Positions 55,335 to 64,000 of a stretch of 64,000 bases of DNA are shown piece by piece. Made by a program: the position numbers and the translations under genes. Origin of the DNA: Alphaproteobacteria bacterium (GTDB taxonomy: Bacteria > Pseudomonadota > Alphaproteobacteria > Micropepsales > Micropepsaceae); assembly GCA_017308375.1 (NCBI GenBank), contig JAFKEW010000047.1:1-64000 (forward strand). The letters are read 5' to 3'. Position 1 is the first letter of the stretch. Every line of letters begins with the position of its first letter. The notes beneath the pieces were generated by a model that worked only from the letters and a program-made list of their open reading frames with translations, had not been told where the DNA came from and searched no databases.

Positions 55335-55709
55335 TCAACCGGAGGTGTTCCGCCAAGCATCCGGCCAATGCCGCGGCAGGGCGCGCGGCGCGATGGTGAC
55401 GGCATCGAAGCGGATGCCGCCTTTGGCAAGGCCGGGCCGCGCCGCAAGCCAGGCCATGGCGGCGCGCGCGATGCGGCTTTGCTGGCGGGGGCCGATGGAT
55501 TCCATCGCGGCATCCATGCTGGCGCGCGCCTTCACCTCGACAAAACAGACGAGCCCGCGCGGGCTTTTCGCGATCAGGTCGATCTCACCCAGATGGGTGC
55601 GCACCCGCCGCCCCAGAATGCGATAGCCTTTCAATTGCAGCAGCAGGGAGGCCGCCCATTCGCCACGGCGCCCGCGCTTTTCCGCATCGCGCCGTACGGA
55701 ATCAGTCAT
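55335..55709 (-). CDS. yraN: UPF0102 family protein YraN
   Basis: A 124-residue protein of the endonuclease-fold YraN family. RRGEWAASLLLQLKGYRILGRRVRTHLGEIDLI and VCFVEVKAR follow the PD-(D/E)xK pattern (GEIDLI ... EVKAR). Function unproven. Its ATG overlaps the rsmI stop by eight bases, the classic rsmI-yraN pair. Confidence 0.92.
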   Translation of the reverse strand: MTDSVRRDAEKRGRRGEWAASLLLQLKGYRILGRRVRTHLGEIDLIAKSPRGLVCFVEVKARASMDAAMESIGPRQQSRIARAAMAWLAARPGLAKGGIRFDAVTIAPRALPRHWPDAWRNTSG

Positions 55710-56622
55710 CCTGCCTGTCTTTCCGCGCCAGCGCGTGGCCATAGACCAGTTTGCGCGGCAGGCTGAGCGCATCGGCCAGCAGATCGGCCGCCGCCCGCAC
55801 CGGCATGAAGGGGAGCACCTGATCCAGCAGGCGGTCGAGTTGCTCCAGATCGGCGGTTTTCCCGGCCGGGCCGCCCACCAGTAGCGTGATCTCCCCCTTC
55901 GGCGGGGCCGCATCGGCATAATAGGCGGCAAGCTCCGCCAGGGGCGCGCGGCGCACTTCCTCATGCAGCTTGGTCAGTTCGCGCGCCACCACAGACGCAC
56001 GCGCACCCCCCAGAACCGCCACCATATCGGCGAGTGTCGCGGCCAGCCGGGGGCCGGTTTCATAGAAGATGAGTGTCGCGGGCACGGCCTTCAGGGCTTC
56101 GAGTGCGGTGCGCCGTTCGCCCCCCTTGGGCGGCAGAAAGCCCGCGAACAGGAAGCGGTCGCTCGGCAGCGCCGACAGCATCAACCCGGTCAACATGGCG
56201 GAGGCGCCCGGCACCGCATGCACCGGCAAATCTTCGGCCAAGGCCGCGCGCGCCAGCTTGAAGCCCGGATCGGACACCAGCGGGGTTCCCGCATCGCTGA
56301 CCAGCGCGATACGCGCCCCGGCCCGCAATTTCGCCAGCAGGCGCGGGCGCTCGCGTTCCCCATTGTGGTCGTTATAGGGGGTGAGCGGCTTCGCGAAGCC
56401 GTAGATCGCCAGCAGCTTGGCGGTGACACGGGTATCTTCGGCCGCGATCAGGTCGCAGCCCTGCAACACATCGAGCGCGCGCAATGTGATATCACGCGCA
56501 TGCCCGATGGGCGTCGCGGTCAGATAAAGCCCCGGCCCCAATTCCGCCTTCTCCACGCGCGATGGAGGGGGCGATTGCCTGAACGATTTACCCTGTGGCG
56601 ATGCCGTCATAGGCTTGCCCAT
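55702..56622 (-). CDS. rsmI: 16S rRNA C1402 2'-O-ribose methyltransferase
   Basis: A protein of about 306 residues in the tetrapyrrole methylase superfamily. GLYLTATPIGHARDITLRAL, AEDTRVTAKLL, ALVSDAGTPLVSDPG and FAGFLPPKGGERR are all RsmI landmarks. The start is uncertain among the ATGs at 56622 and 56610; the frame runs to 56715. It is divergent from the LpoA-like gene, a very common arrangement. Confidence 0.94.
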   Translation of the reverse strand: MGKPMTASPQGKSFRQSPPPSRVEKAELGPGLYLTATPIGHARDITLRALDVLQGCDLIAAEDTRVTAKLLAIYGFAKPLTPYNDHNGERERPRLLAKLRAGARIALVSDAGTPLVSDPGFKLARAALAEDLPVHAVPGASAMLTGLMLSALPSDRFLFAGFLPPKGGERRTALEALKAVPATLIFYETGPRLAATLADMVAVLGGARASVVARELTKLHEEVRRAPLAELAAYYADAAPPKGEITLLVGGPAGKTADLEQLDRLLDQVLPFMPVRAAADLLADALSLPRKLVYGHALARKDRQDD

Positions 56623-56678
56623 CTCATGATTTGGTACGGCGCGCGCATCCGCCAGCGCCGGGTCTGGATAAGAGTTCG

Positions 56679-57956
56679 ATGAATCTTCCCTCCATTTCAA
56701 ATCTGTTCCCGTCAAATTCCCATACAGGCCGCGCTTTCCGTGCTTTCCGCGGATTCGGCCTCGCCGTGATCATGGCAGGTTTGCTCGGCGCCTGTCAGAC
56801 GGCCGGCCCGGCGCCGGGCCATGCGGCGCCTGCCCCGCAAGCCACCGCAAGGCCCGAAGCGGCGCATCCGCTGATTTCGGAAGCGCCCGGCTTCATGCGC
56901 CTGCCCGGCATGACGGCGGACAAGGTGCCGGTGCGCATCGGGCTGATGCTGCCGTTCTCGAACGGGTCGTCCAACACGCGCGCGCTGGCCGATGCGATGC
57001 TGAAGGCGGCCGAGATGGGGGTGAGCGATTCCGGCAAGCGCGATCTTCTGTTGATGCCGGTGGATGAAGGCAGCAACCCGGCCGAAACCGCCGCCGCGGC
57101 GCGCAAGCTTCTGGATCAGGGGGCGGAGATCATTATCGGGCCGTTGTTCGCCTCCGCCGTTTCCGCCGTGGCGCCCATCGCGCGCGACCGCGGTGTGCCG
57201 GTGCTCGCCTTCTCGACCGACCGCACCGTGGCGGGCCACGGGGTTTATCTGTTGAGCTTCCAGCCCGAAGACGAAGTGCGCGCGATCGTCACCTATGCCG
57301 CCAGCCAGGGCCACACCCGCTTCGCCGCGCTGACACCGCTGACCCCTTATGGCGACCGGGTGACAGCGGCTTTCCGCACCACAGTCCAGGATGTGAAAGG
57401 CACGGTTTCGGGAATCGAACGCTTCGATCCTTCGTCCGGCACCGCGGTGGCGCAATCCGCCGCCATAGCAAAGGGTCAGCCCGATTCGGTGCTGATCGCA
57501 CAGGGCGGCGCGTTGTTGCGCGGCATTGCGCCGACACTGGTGGTGAACGGGCTTCCACCGGAGACGGTCAAATATCTCGGCACCGGGGTGTGGGACGACC
57601 CCACCATTGCACAGGAACCGGCACTGCAGGGCGGCTGGTTCGCGGCCCCCACCCCCAATGCGCAGGATGGGTTCGACGCTCGCTTCCACGCCGTGTTCGG
57701 CACCACACCGCCGCAGCTTGCCACGCTTCCTTACGACGCGGTGTCGCTGGTGGCGCTGCTGTCGGCGGGCGAACCCTATCACCGCTTCACCGATGCGGCC
57801 CTGACCGATCCCAACGGTTTCGCCGGTGTGGACGGGATTTTCCGCTTCTTCCCCGACGGTTCGGATGAGCGCGGGCTTGCCATTCTGCGGGTGGCACCGG
57901 ACGGCTTTCAGATCCAGCAGCCGGCGCCGGCCACCTTCCAGCCCGTGGGCGGGTAG
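56679..57956 (+). CDS. penicillin-binding protein activator (LpoA-like lipoprotein)
   Basis: A 425-residue lipoprotein: hydrophobic signal GLAVIMAGLLGAC with lipobox LGAC (Cys near residue 39), an Ala/Pro-rich linker, then a periplasmic-binding-protein-like domain (RIGLMLPFSNGSSNTRALADAML, IIIGPLFASAVSAVAPIA). LpoA activates PBP1a in gammaproteobacteria; here the C-terminal domain alone is present, as is usual in alphaproteobacteria. It could be acylated by the Lnt encoded at 12444. Confidence 0.87.
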   Translation: MNLPSISNLFPSNSHTGRAFRAFRGFGLAVIMAGLLGACQTAGPAPGHAAPAPQATARPEAAHPLISEAPGFMRLPGMTADKVPVRIGLMLPFSNGSSNTRALADAMLKAAEMGVSDSGKRDLLLMPVDEGSNPAETAAAARKLLDQGAEIIIGPLFASAVSAVAPIARDRGVPVLAFSTDRTVAGHGVYLLSFQPEDEVRAIVTYAASQGHTRFAALTPLTPYGDRVTAAFRTTVQDVKGTVSGIERFDPSSGTAVAQSAAIAKGQPDSVLIAQGGALLRGIAPTLVVNGLPPETVKYLGTGVWDDPTIAQEPALQGGWFAAPTPNAQDGFDARFHAVFGTTPPQLATLPYDAVSLVALLSAGEPYHRFTDAALTDPNGFAGVDGIFRFFPDGSDERGLAILRVAPDGFQIQQPAPATFQPVGG

Positions 57957-57969
57957 AGAGCGGATAAAC

Positions 57970-58377
57970 ATGGCCGGAAACATTGCGGGTTCGTGTCTTT
58001 GCGGCGCGGTCAGATTTCAGATCACCGGCGCGTTCGAGCAGTTTTTCCTCTGCCACTGTTCGCGCTGCCGCAAGGACAGCGGCTCCGCCCACGGCGCCAA
58101 TCTGTTTTCGGCCACGGCGCGCCTCACCTGGCTCGCCGGGGAGGACCAGGTCAAAACCTATCGCGTGCCCGGCACACGGCATCAGAAAAGCTTCTGTGCC
58201 GAATGCGGTTCCGCCCTGCCGCAGTTGCAGATGGCGGGGGCGTTGCTGGTGGTGCCCGCCGGCAGCCTGGATTCCCCGATCGCCATCCGGCCGCAGGCGC
58301 ATATCTGTTGCGCGGACCGTGCGGATTGGGACACGCATCTGGAAGATGTGCCGACGCTTGACGGGCTGCCGGGTTAA
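57970..58377 (+). CDS. GFA (CENP-V) family zinc protein
   Basis: A 135-residue protein of the glutathione-dependent formaldehyde-activating enzyme fold. The zinc ligands are in SCLCGAV, CHCSRCRKDSGS and FCAECGSALP. Most such proteins have unknown substrates, so a formaldehyde role should not be assumed. It follows the LpoA-like gene by 13 bases. Confidence 0.88.
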   Translation: MAGNIAGSCLCGAVRFQITGAFEQFFLCHCSRCRKDSGSAHGANLFSATARLTWLAGEDQVKTYRVPGTRHQKSFCAECGSALPQLQMAGALLVVPAGSLDSPIAIRPQAHICCADRADWDTHLEDVPTLDGLPG

Positions 58378-58383
58378 CTTCTG

Positions 58384-59535
58384 TTAGCTGGCGAGTTCGG
58401 CGATCAGCCGGTTCAGCACCAGCACCCCTTTGGGCGTGGCGGCGATGCGCCCATCACGGCAGTTGAGAAAACCATCGGCGGCGAGTTGCGACAGCCGCGC
58501 GTCATTCAGCGCGGCACCCCAGCGCGCACGCCATTGGGCGATATCCAGCCCCTCTTTCAGGCGCAGCGCCATCAGCAGATGTTCGCGCGCCGCATCGCGA
58601 TCCGATATTCCAGTAAATTCCGCGATGCCGTTTCCATTTTCCTGCACCTTCGCGCGCCAGCGTTCCGGCAGACGTTCGCATTGGGTGCCGTAGCGCAAGC
58701 CATCGCGGCTGAGGCGGCCATGCGCCCCCGGCCCCACACCGGCATAATCGCCATAGCGCCAGTAAAGCAGATTGTGCCGTGACTGCGCGCCGGCGGCCGC
58801 GTGATTGGAAATTTCGTAAGCCGGAAGACCGGCGGCCTCCGTCATCGCCTGGGTCAGTTCGTAGAGTTCGGCGGCATGATCGTCATCCGGCACGATCAGC
58901 TTGCCTTCACGCGCCAGCGTGGCAAACGGCGTCGCCGGTTCGATGGTCAATTGATAAAGCGAGAGATGTTCGGTGCCGAAAGAAAGCGCCTCCGCCAATT
59001 CGGCCTGCCATTGCTCCGGCGTCTGGCCGGGGCGGGCATAGATCAGATCGAAGCTGACGCGCTCGAAATTCGCACACGCGAGCGCCAGCGCCGCCTTTGC
59101 TTCGCGCACATTGTGCAAGCGCCCGAGCATTTTCAGATCGGCATCGTTCAGCGCCTGCACGCCGAGCGACAGCCGGTTGACACCCGCCGCGGTATAATCC
59201 TGAAACCGCGCCGCATCGACACTGGCCGGATTGGATTCGAGCGTGATCTCGATGCCGGGCGCGATGGGCCACAATTTCGCGATCGCTTCCAGCACGCCGC
59301 CGACCGCGGCGCCGGACATCAGCGACGGCGTGCCGCCGCCGAAGAAAATGGTTTCGACTGCGGGCCGCGCCGTTCCACCTTCATCCTGCCAGGCGGCGAT
59401 CCAGGTCAGTTCGCGCACAATCGCATCGCGCCAGCCATCTTCGTCGATCGCGCTGCGGACATGGCTGTTGAAATCGCAATAGGGGCACTTTGCGGCGCAG
59501 AACGGCCAATGGACGTAAATGCCGAAGCCGCTCAT
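58384..59535 (-). CDS. hemW: heme chaperone HemW (radical SAM)
   Basis: A 383-residue HemN-like protein that transfers heme and is not a coproporphyrinogen dehydrogenase. The radical SAM loop is [22 protein letters not shown] and [18 protein letters not shown] follow. The C-terminal HemN domain includes [21 protein letters not shown]. Its ATG overlaps the rdgB stop (ATGA). Confidence 0.94.
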   Translation of the reverse strand: MSGFGIYVHWPFCAAKCPYCDFNSHVRSAIDEDGWRDAIVRELTWIAAWQDEGGTARPAVETIFFGGGTPSLMSGAAVGGVLEAIAKLWPIAPGIEITLESNPASVDAARFQDYTAAGVNRLSLGVQALNDADLKMLGRLHNVREAKAALALACANFERVSFDLIYARPGQTPEQWQAELAEALSFGTEHLSLYQLTIEPATPFATLAREGKLIVPDDDHAAELYELTQAMTEAAGLPAYEISNHAAAGAQSRHNLLYWRYGDYAGVGPGAHGRLSRDGLRYGTQCERLPERWRAKVQENGNGIAEFTGISDRDAAREHLLMALRLKEGLDIAQWRARWGAALNDARLSQLAADGFLNCRDGRIAATPKGVLVLNRLIAELAS

Positions 59536-60131
59536 CGCGAAAGTGCTGCGAGGAATTTTTCAAACGCCCGCGCGCGATGGCTGATCGCGTGTTTGGCGGC
59601 CGGTTCCATTTCGCCGAAGGTGATGGCCATGCCATCGGCGATGAAGATCGGATCGTAACCGAAGCCGTTCTGTCCTCGCGGCGGGAAAACGAGTTTGCCT
59701 TCGACCACACCTTCGAAAACTTCCACATTCCCGCCGGGCAGCGCCAGCGCCAGCGCGCAAACGAATTTCGCCGAACGGTCGGTGGCGTTCTTCGCATTTA
59801 ATTCGCGTTCGATGCGCGCCATGGCGAAGCTGAAATCCTTCTTGGGCCCCGCCCAGCGCGCCGAATAGATTCCGGGCGCATTGCCGAGCGCGCTCACGCA
59901 CAGCCCGGAATCATCGGCCAGTGCCGCAAGCCCGCTGACCTCGGCCGCCGCACGCGCTTTCAGCACCGCATTGCCGGCGAAACTGTCCTCGGTCTCCTCC
60001 GGCTCCGGCAGGCCGAGATCGCCCGCGCTTTTCACCGCAAAACCAAACGGCGCCAGCAATTCCGCAATCTCGCCCACCTTGCCCTTGTTGTGGCTGGCGA
60101 TGACAAGCGTTGTGCCGGGCTTCAACCTCAC
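59532..60131 (-). CDS. rdgB: non-canonical purine NTP pyrophosphatase
   Basis: A 199-residue Ham1/RdgB house-cleaning enzyme that hydrolyses XTP, ITP and d[43 protein letters not shown] and [11 protein letters not shown] are the family signatures. The GTG start overlaps the rph stop (GTGA), so rph-rdgB-hemW is a tightly coupled operon. Confidence 0.96.
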   Translation of the reverse strand: MRLKPGTTLVIASHNKGKVGEIAELLAPFGFAVKSAGDLGLPEPEETEDSFAGNAVLKARAAAEVSGLAALADDSGLCVSALGNAPGIYSARWAGPKKDFSFAMARIERELNAKNATDRSAKFVCALALALPGGNVEVFEGVVEGKLVFPPRGQNGFGYDPIFIADGMAITFGEMEPAAKHAISHRARAFEKFLAALSR

Positions 60132-60841
60132 GCCAGCGCCTTTTTCTGCAAATCCACCAGCGCGCCCACGCCCTTGCGCGCCAGCCGCAGCAATTCGGTG
60201 AATTGTTCGTCGCTGAAGGGCTCGCCTTCCGCGGTGCCCTGAATCTCCACCAGCCCGCCTTTGCCGGTGATGACGAAATTGGCATCGGTCCCGGCCTGCG
60301 AATCCTCGTCGTAATCAAGGTCGAGCACCGCTTCGCCCTGCCAGATGCCACACGACACCGCCGCCACCTGATCGAGGATCAGGGGCTTGGTGATCATGCC
60401 GGTCTTCTTCATGAAGGCCGCGCATTGTGCCAGCGCGACGAAACCACCGGTGATGGAGGCGGTGCGGGTGCCGCCATCGGCCTGAAGCACGTCGCAATCG
60501 ATCGCGATCTGGCGTTCGCCCAGCGCAGCCAAATCCGTCACCGCCCGCAAGGAGCGGCCGATCAGGCGCTGAATCTCCTGGGTGCGGCCGGACTGCTTGC
60601 CCTGCGCCGCCTCGCGCCGCATGCGGTCATGGGTGGAACGGGGCAGCATGCCATATTCCGCCGTCACCCAGCCCTTGCCGCTGCCTTTGAGAAAGGGCGG
60701 GGCCTGTTCCTGCAGGCTGGCGGTGACCAGCACATGGGTATGGCCGAATTTCACCAGGCAGGAGCCTTCGGCGTAACGCGACACGCCGGGTTCGAGGCTG
60801 ATCTCACGCATCTGGTCTTTCGCGCGTTTGCTGGGGCGCAT
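60128..60841 (-). CDS. rph: ribonuclease PH
   Basis: A 237-residue phosphorolytic 3' exonuclease that trims tRNA precursors. [37 protein letters not shown], RRSxHDR-type [10 protein letters not shown], and [19 protein letters not shown] are diagnostic. It is the first gene of the rph-rdgB-hemW operon, divergent from hrcA. Confidence 0.96.
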   Translation of the reverse strand: MRPSKRAKDQMREISLEPGVSRYAEGSCLVKFGHTHVLVTASLQEQAPPFLKGSGKGWVTAEYGMLPRSTHDRMRREAAQGKQSGRTQEIQRLIGRSLRAVTDLAALGERQIAIDCDVLQADGGTRTASITGGFVALAQCAAFMKKTGMITKPLILDQVAAVSCGIWQGEAVLDLDYDEDSQAGTDANFVITGKGGLVEIQGTAEGEPFSDEQFTELLRLARKGVGALVDLQKKALA

Positions 60842-60849
60842 GCCTATCC

Positions 60850-60880
60850 CTTGAAGTTCATGGTATCTGTGGCTACCTAG
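60850..60880 (+). promoter_or_regulatory. candidate sigma-32 promoter upstream of hrcA
   Basis: CTTGAA (60850-60855) is followed after 17 bases by CTACCTAG (60873-60880), close to the alphaproteobacterial heat-shock consensus. It starts nine bases from the rph ATG and faces hrcA-grpE. No CIRCE inverted repeat (TTAGCACTC-N9-GAGTGCTAA) was found in this gap. Confidence 0.5.
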
Positions 60881-60949
60881 CTTCATTACCCCGGCGGCGC
60901 AAACGGTGCCCGCTGTGGTTGGAAAAAGCACTGGTAAGTCAGAAGGATA

Positions 60950-62029
60950 ATGGTGGACAGCGGCTTTTCCCGGTCCGATCTCGACAGCCTCGGCGAACGC
61001 CCGCGGGAGGTGTTCCGCCATCTGGTGGAAGCCTTCCTGTCTTCGGGCGATCCGGTGGGTTCGCGCACCCTGTCGCAATTGCTGCCGATGTCGCTGTCGC
61101 CAGCCTCGATCCGCAATGTGATGGCGGATCTGGAGACAATGGGCCTGCTTTATGCCCCTCACACCAGCGCGGGCCGGGTGCCGACCGAACGGGGCTTGCG
61201 CCTGTTCGTGGACGGGCTGTTGCAGGTGGGCGAACTGGCGCCGGATGAGCGCAGCGCCATCGAACGGCGGATTTCCGGTACCGAGCGCGGGCTGGAAGAT
61301 GTGCTGACCCAGGCCGCCACCATGCTGTCCGGCCTGTCGCGCTGTGCCGGGCTTCTGGTCACGGCGAAACAGGATTCGGCGCTGAAGCATGTCGAATTCG
61401 TCGCCGTGGCGCCGGGCAAGGCGCTGGTGGTGATGGTGTCGGAAGATGGCGCGGTGGAAAACCGGCTGATCGAAATTCCGCTCGGCCTGCCGGTTTCGGC
61501 CTTGAGCGAAGCCTCCAACTATCTCAATGCGCGGCTGCGCGGGCGCACCCTGGACAAGGCGCGCGGCGAGATCATCCGCGAACTGGAATCCGAACGCGCC
61601 GAACTGGACACGCTGACCGCGAAAATCGTGGCCGAAGGGCTTGCCACCCTGTCCGCCCCGGCCGGTGCACCACGCCCGGCAGAGGAAAAAGTGCTGATCG
61701 TGCGCGGCACCTCCCACCTTCTGGACAGTGTGGAGGCGCAGACCGATCTGGAGCGTGTGCGCACCCTGTTCGACGACATCGAACGCAAGAACGATCTGAT
61801 CCACCTTCTGGAACTGGCGGCGGAAGGTCACGGCGTGCGGATTTTCATCGGCTCCGAAAACCGGCTATTCAGCCTTTCCGGGTCTTCGATCGTCGCCGCC
61901 CCTTATGCCAACGCACAAGGGAAAATCGTCGGCGTGATCGGGGTTCTGGGGCCGACGCGGCTGAATTATGCCCGCATCATTCCGATGGTGGATCACACCG
62001 CCAAGGTGGTGGGGCGGCTTCTGGGCTGA
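60950..62029 (+). CDS. hrcA: heat-inducible transcription repressor HrcA
   Basis: A 359-residue repressor of chaperone genes: an N-terminal winged helix ([52 protein letters not shown]) and a GAF-like dimer domain. The ATG follows AGAAGGA. It is divergent from rph and followed by grpE 21 bases later, the standard alphaproteobacterial order. Confidence 0.95.
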   Translation: MVDSGFSRSDLDSLGERPREVFRHLVEAFLSSGDPVGSRTLSQLLPMSLSPASIRNVMADLETMGLLYAPHTSAGRVPTERGLRLFVDGLLQVGELAPDERSAIERRISGTERGLEDVLTQAATMLSGLSRCAGLLVTAKQDSALKHVEFVAVAPGKALVVMVSEDGAVENRLIEIPLGLPVSALSEASNYLNARLRGRTLDKARGEIIRELESERAELDTLTAKIVAEGLATLSAPAGAPRPAEEKVLIVRGTSHLLDSVEAQTDLERVRTLFDDIERKNDLIHLLELAAEGHGVRIFIGSENRLFSLSGSSIVAAPYANAQGKIVGVIGVLGPTRLNYARIIPMVDHTAKVVGRLLG

Positions 62030-62050
62030 AGGGTTCAAAAAGGATCTGGT

Positions 62051-62593
62051 ATGAGTGACGAAGGTGAAAACGGCAACGGCGCGGATTTGGGCGCGCACGG
62101 GGCGGCGGAGAACGAAGCCGATGTCCTGCGCGGAGAGATCGCGGAGCTGAAAGACAAGCTGCTGCGCGCGCTGGCCGATGTGGAGAACACGCGCCGCCGC
62201 GCCGAACGCGACCGCACGGACGCTTCGCAATACGCCATTTCCCGCTTCGCCCGCGACATCCTTTCGGTGGCGGACAACTTTCAGCGCGCGATCGAAGCCT
62301 GCCCGGCGGAGGCCCGCGACAGCGCCAGCCCGCAGGTGAAAGCGGTGATCGAGGGAGTGGAGGCGACGGAGCGGCAATTGCTCTCGATGCTGGAACAGCA
62401 TGGCGTCAAGCCGATCGATACCGCCGACGGCCGCTTCGATCCCAATCTGCATCAGGCGATTGCCGAAGTGCCCGCCCCCGGCACACCCAAAGGCACCATC
62501 GTGTCGGTGATCCAGACCGGCTACACCATTGCCGGGCGCCTGTTGCGCCCCGCCATGGTCACGGTCGCCAAGGGCGATAACGGCGCGGCCTGA
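62051..62593 (+). CDS. grpE: nucleotide exchange factor GrpE
   Basis: A 180-residue DnaK co-chaperone. A long N-terminal helix (LRALADVENTRRRAERDRTD), the family core YAISRFARDILSVADNFQRAI, and the beta-domain KPIDTADGRFDPNLHQAI with the closing GYTIAGRLLRPAMVTVAKG are present. It follows hrcA; dnaK itself is not in the window. Confidence 0.95.
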   Translation: MSDEGENGNGADLGAHGAAENEADVLRGEIAELKDKLLRALADVENTRRRAERDRTDASQYAISRFARDILSVADNFQRAIEACPAEARDSASPQVKAVIEGVEATERQLLSMLEQHGVKPIDTADGRFDPNLHQAIAEVPAPGTPKGTIVSVIQTGYTIAGRLLRPAMVTVAKGDNGAA

Positions 62594-62630
62594 CGCGAAC
62601 CGCCCGATGGGGAGGCACTTTCGGTTTGTC

Positions 62631-62678
62631 GCGGTTCCTTGCGGAAAACCGCTACACACTTTTCCTGGAACCGCTCTA
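62631..62678 (-). repeat. palindromic repeat, TAGAGCGGTTCC type
   Basis: GCGGTTCC (62631-62638) and GGAACCGC (62667-62674) form outer arms, and GGAAAA (62643-62648) with TTTTCC (62660-62665) an inner stem. Read on the minus strand it begins TAGAGCGGTTCC and contains GGAAAAGTG. The element at 63732-63775 shares the AGAGCG start and GGAAAAGTG core. Confidence 0.65.
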
Positions 62679-62689
62679 GGATCAGGCCT

Positions 62690-63733
62690 ATGAGCGACGC
62701 GCCCGCATTGACCGTCGAAACCGGACCATCCACCCGGATCAATGCCGAGCAATGGATTTACGACCGTTCGCCGGCCGGAACATTTCTCACCTCGGCAGCC
62801 ATTCTCGTCCTGCTGGCAGCGGTCTTTCTGGGCGCGGCGGCCCTCGATCGCATGCCGGTCTTCGATCCCCATGGCCGGGTTGCGGGTCTTGGTGAAGCGG
62901 CCTGGCCCGCATTCGTCCTCAGCCTGTTGCTGGCGGTGGTGCTGGGCACCCAGCGTTATGCGCGCCAGAAGAACGAGGGCGACGAACCGGTCTTTGCCCG
63001 GTTGTTCCAGCGCGAGGGCCCGCTTCCGGATTTTCTCACACCCGGTACGCGCCTTCGCCTTATCATCGCGACCGTGGTGGGCCTTGCGGCCGGGGCCGGT
63101 CTGACCGTGATTTCCCTGCCGCGCACGATACTCGGCATCCATCCTTTTGTGACCGCGTGGTTCTTCGCCGCCGAAAGCCTGGTCCTCATCCTGTTCGCCC
63201 GCGGCATCGTGATGAGCGCGCGCAGCGGCGAGCTTTTTTCGCTTTCCATCCGCCGCGATCTCCACATCGATCTGCTGCGCATCGACCGTCTTGCCGCGAT
63301 CGGGCGCTATGGTGCGCGCATCGCGCTGGTCTGGTTCAGCGTGGCTGCCGTGATCTGCCTGTTTTTCGTGGGCGACAACATGGCGGCCTCAACCTTCCTG
63401 ACTGTGCTCGGTGCTGCCGGTATCGGCATCTGGATTTTCATGCAGCCGATGATGCAGGTTCATAAGCGCATCCGCGCGGCGAAGGAGGCCGAGCTCGAAA
63501 TCCTGCGCCATGCGATCGCCGATCTCCGTGTTCAGGTGCTCCGCGATCCGCCCGCCGCGACACAGTTGCAAGGCCTGCTCGCCTATGAAAAGCGCATCGA
63601 GGACGTGCGCGAATGGCCGTTCGATCAGACCACGGCCTTGCGCCTGACGGCCTATGTCTTCATTCCGGCAATACCCTGGTTCGGGCAGGCGATTGCACAG
63701 TATTTTGTCGAACGCCTGGCGCAATCGGGTTAG
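62690..63733 (+). CDS. multi-pass membrane protein, unknown function
   Basis: A 347-residue protein with about six membrane helices (FLTSAAILVLLAAVFLGAAAL, AFVLSLLLAVVLGTQRY, LIIATVVGLAAGAGLTVISL, VTAWFFAAESLVLILFARG and two more near the middle) and a C-terminal charged helical region (RIRAAKEAELEILRHAIADLR). I do not recognise the family. It sits between grpE and dapB and is flanked by two copies of a palindromic repeat. Confidence 0.78.
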   Translation: MSDAPALTVETGPSTRINAEQWIYDRSPAGTFLTSAAILVLLAAVFLGAAALDRMPVFDPHGRVAGLGEAAWPAFVLSLLLAVVLGTQRYARQKNEGDEPVFARLFQREGPLPDFLTPGTRLRLIIATVVGLAAGAGLTVISLPRTILGIHPFVTAWFFAAESLVLILFARGIVMSARSGELFSLSIRRDLHIDLLRIDRLAAIGRYGARIALVWFSVAAVICLFFVGDNMAASTFLTVLGAAGIGIWIFMQPMMQVHKRIRAAKEAELEILRHAIADLRVQVLRDPPAATQLQGLLAYEKRIEDVREWPFDQTTALRLTAYVFIPAIPWFGQAIAQYFVERLAQSG

Positions 63734-63775
63734 AGCAACACCGGACAGTAAAACTCACTTTTCCGATTGCGCTCT
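63732..63775 (-). repeat. second palindromic repeat, AGAGCGCAATCGG type
   Basis: Read on the minus strand it starts AGAGCGCAATCGGAAAAGTG and ends near TTGCTCTA, with imperfect arms AGAGC...GCTCT. The order AGAGCG, GGAAAAGTG matches the element at 62631-62678, in the same orientation. It begins two bases before the end of the membrane protein gene, overlapping its stop codon region, and lies just before the dapB ribosome site. Confidence 0.6.
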
Positions 63776-63789
63776 GAAGGAGAACATTC

Positions 63790-64000
63790 GTGTCCATTCG
63801 AATTGTTGTGGCGGGCGCCGGCGGGCGCATGGGCAAGACCCTGATCCGCACCATTGCGGACAGTGCAGACCTTACGCTGGCCGGTGCACTGGAATCACCC
63901 GGCCATCCCGATCTGGGCAAGGATGCGGGCACATTGGCCGGTGCCGGTGCGCTGAACATTCCGCTGGAAAGCGATGCCCTGCCGCGCATTGCTGCCGCCG
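63790..64000 (+). CDS. dapB: 4-hydroxy-tetrahydrodipicolinate reductase (3' truncated by window)
   Basis: Seventy residues are visible before the window ends. [20 protein letters not shown] is the DapB nucleotide-binding loop, followed by [20 protein letters not shown], the family's next conserved strand. DapB makes tetrahydrodipicolinate for lysine and diaminopimelate. The start is a GTG preceded by AAGGAG. Confidence 0.92.
   Translation, partial: MSIRIVVAGAGGRMGKTLIRTIADSADLTLAGALESPGHPDLGKDAGTLAGAGALNIPLESDALPRIAAA

Noticed and set aside
60842..60949. CIRCE operator before hrcA
   Set aside because: The gap contains AAGCACTGG but no GAGTGCTAA partner arm at nine-base spacing.

Overview
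The window is about 64 kb of dense, GC-rich bacterial chromosome. Gene content and order point to an alphaproteobacterium: nfu-(nitroreductase)-tsaB-rimI-fur-plsC-miaB-phoH-ybeY-corC-lnt-XRE, rph-rdgB-hemW divergent from hrcA-grpE, DUF1674/SDHAF4 next to htpX-rsmB, and three signature enzymes of the ethylmalonyl-CoA (EMC) pathway. I cannot name the genus from the sequence alone. No rRNA, tRNA, CRISPR array, IS element or prophage was recognised.

Layout. 1-3.4 kb: a GNAT acetyltransferase cut by the window edge, an HNH endonuclease, an esterase and AlkA-type glycosylase pair, and gluQ. 3.4-11.9 kb: the EMC block ecm (minus), a small basic protein, ccr, a chagasin-like inhibitor, a DUF885 protein, mcd and hisE. 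11.9-21.7 kb: one long minus-strand housekeeping operon from nfu down to an XRE regulator, covering Fe-S delivery, t6A synthesis, acetylation, iron regulation, lipid acylation, tRNA modification, rRNA maturation and lipoprotein acylation. 21.7-28.4 kb: SDHAF4-like protein, htpX-rsmB, a large membrane-anchored coiled-coil protein with a 29-residue tandem repeat, NnrU, a lone Hpt protein and chorismate mutase. 28.5-30.0 kb: a ferredoxin reductase and its probable [2Fe-2S] ferredoxin partner. 30.2-34.0 kb: accessory-looking region with an AbrB/Doc toxin-antitoxin pair, a methyltransferase, a GST, a CC_3452-type secreted protein and an AT-richer HEPN-like gene.

34.0-44.6 kb: VWA protein, secreted protein and MoxR ATPase; a TPR-2OG oxygenase fusion; comM; small envelope proteins; an orphan modA; and a DUF3311 plus SSS transporter pair. 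44.7-48.9 kb: a mosaic hairpin repeat, then pstSCAB on the minus strand behind a candidate Pho box. 48.9-53.4 kb: hybrid histidine kinase, AmpG-type permease and OlsB-type acyltransferase. 53.5-58.4 kb: gshB, SirB1-like, yraN and rsmI divergent from an LpoA-like lipoprotein, then a GFA-family protein. 58.4-64.0 kb: hemW-rdgB-rph divergent from hrcA-grpE, a membrane protein flanked by two palindromic repeats, and the start of dapB.

How the parts connect. The EMC enzymes imply acetyl-CoA assimilation without isocitrate lyase, and the MctP-like transporter could feed this with short monocarboxylates (inference). The strongest non-gene signals are a 13-bp motif shared by the ecm and ccr upstream regions, a 13-bp inverted repeat upstream of the toxin-antitoxin pair, an 11-bp-periodic Pho box before pstS, and a family of palindromic repeats.
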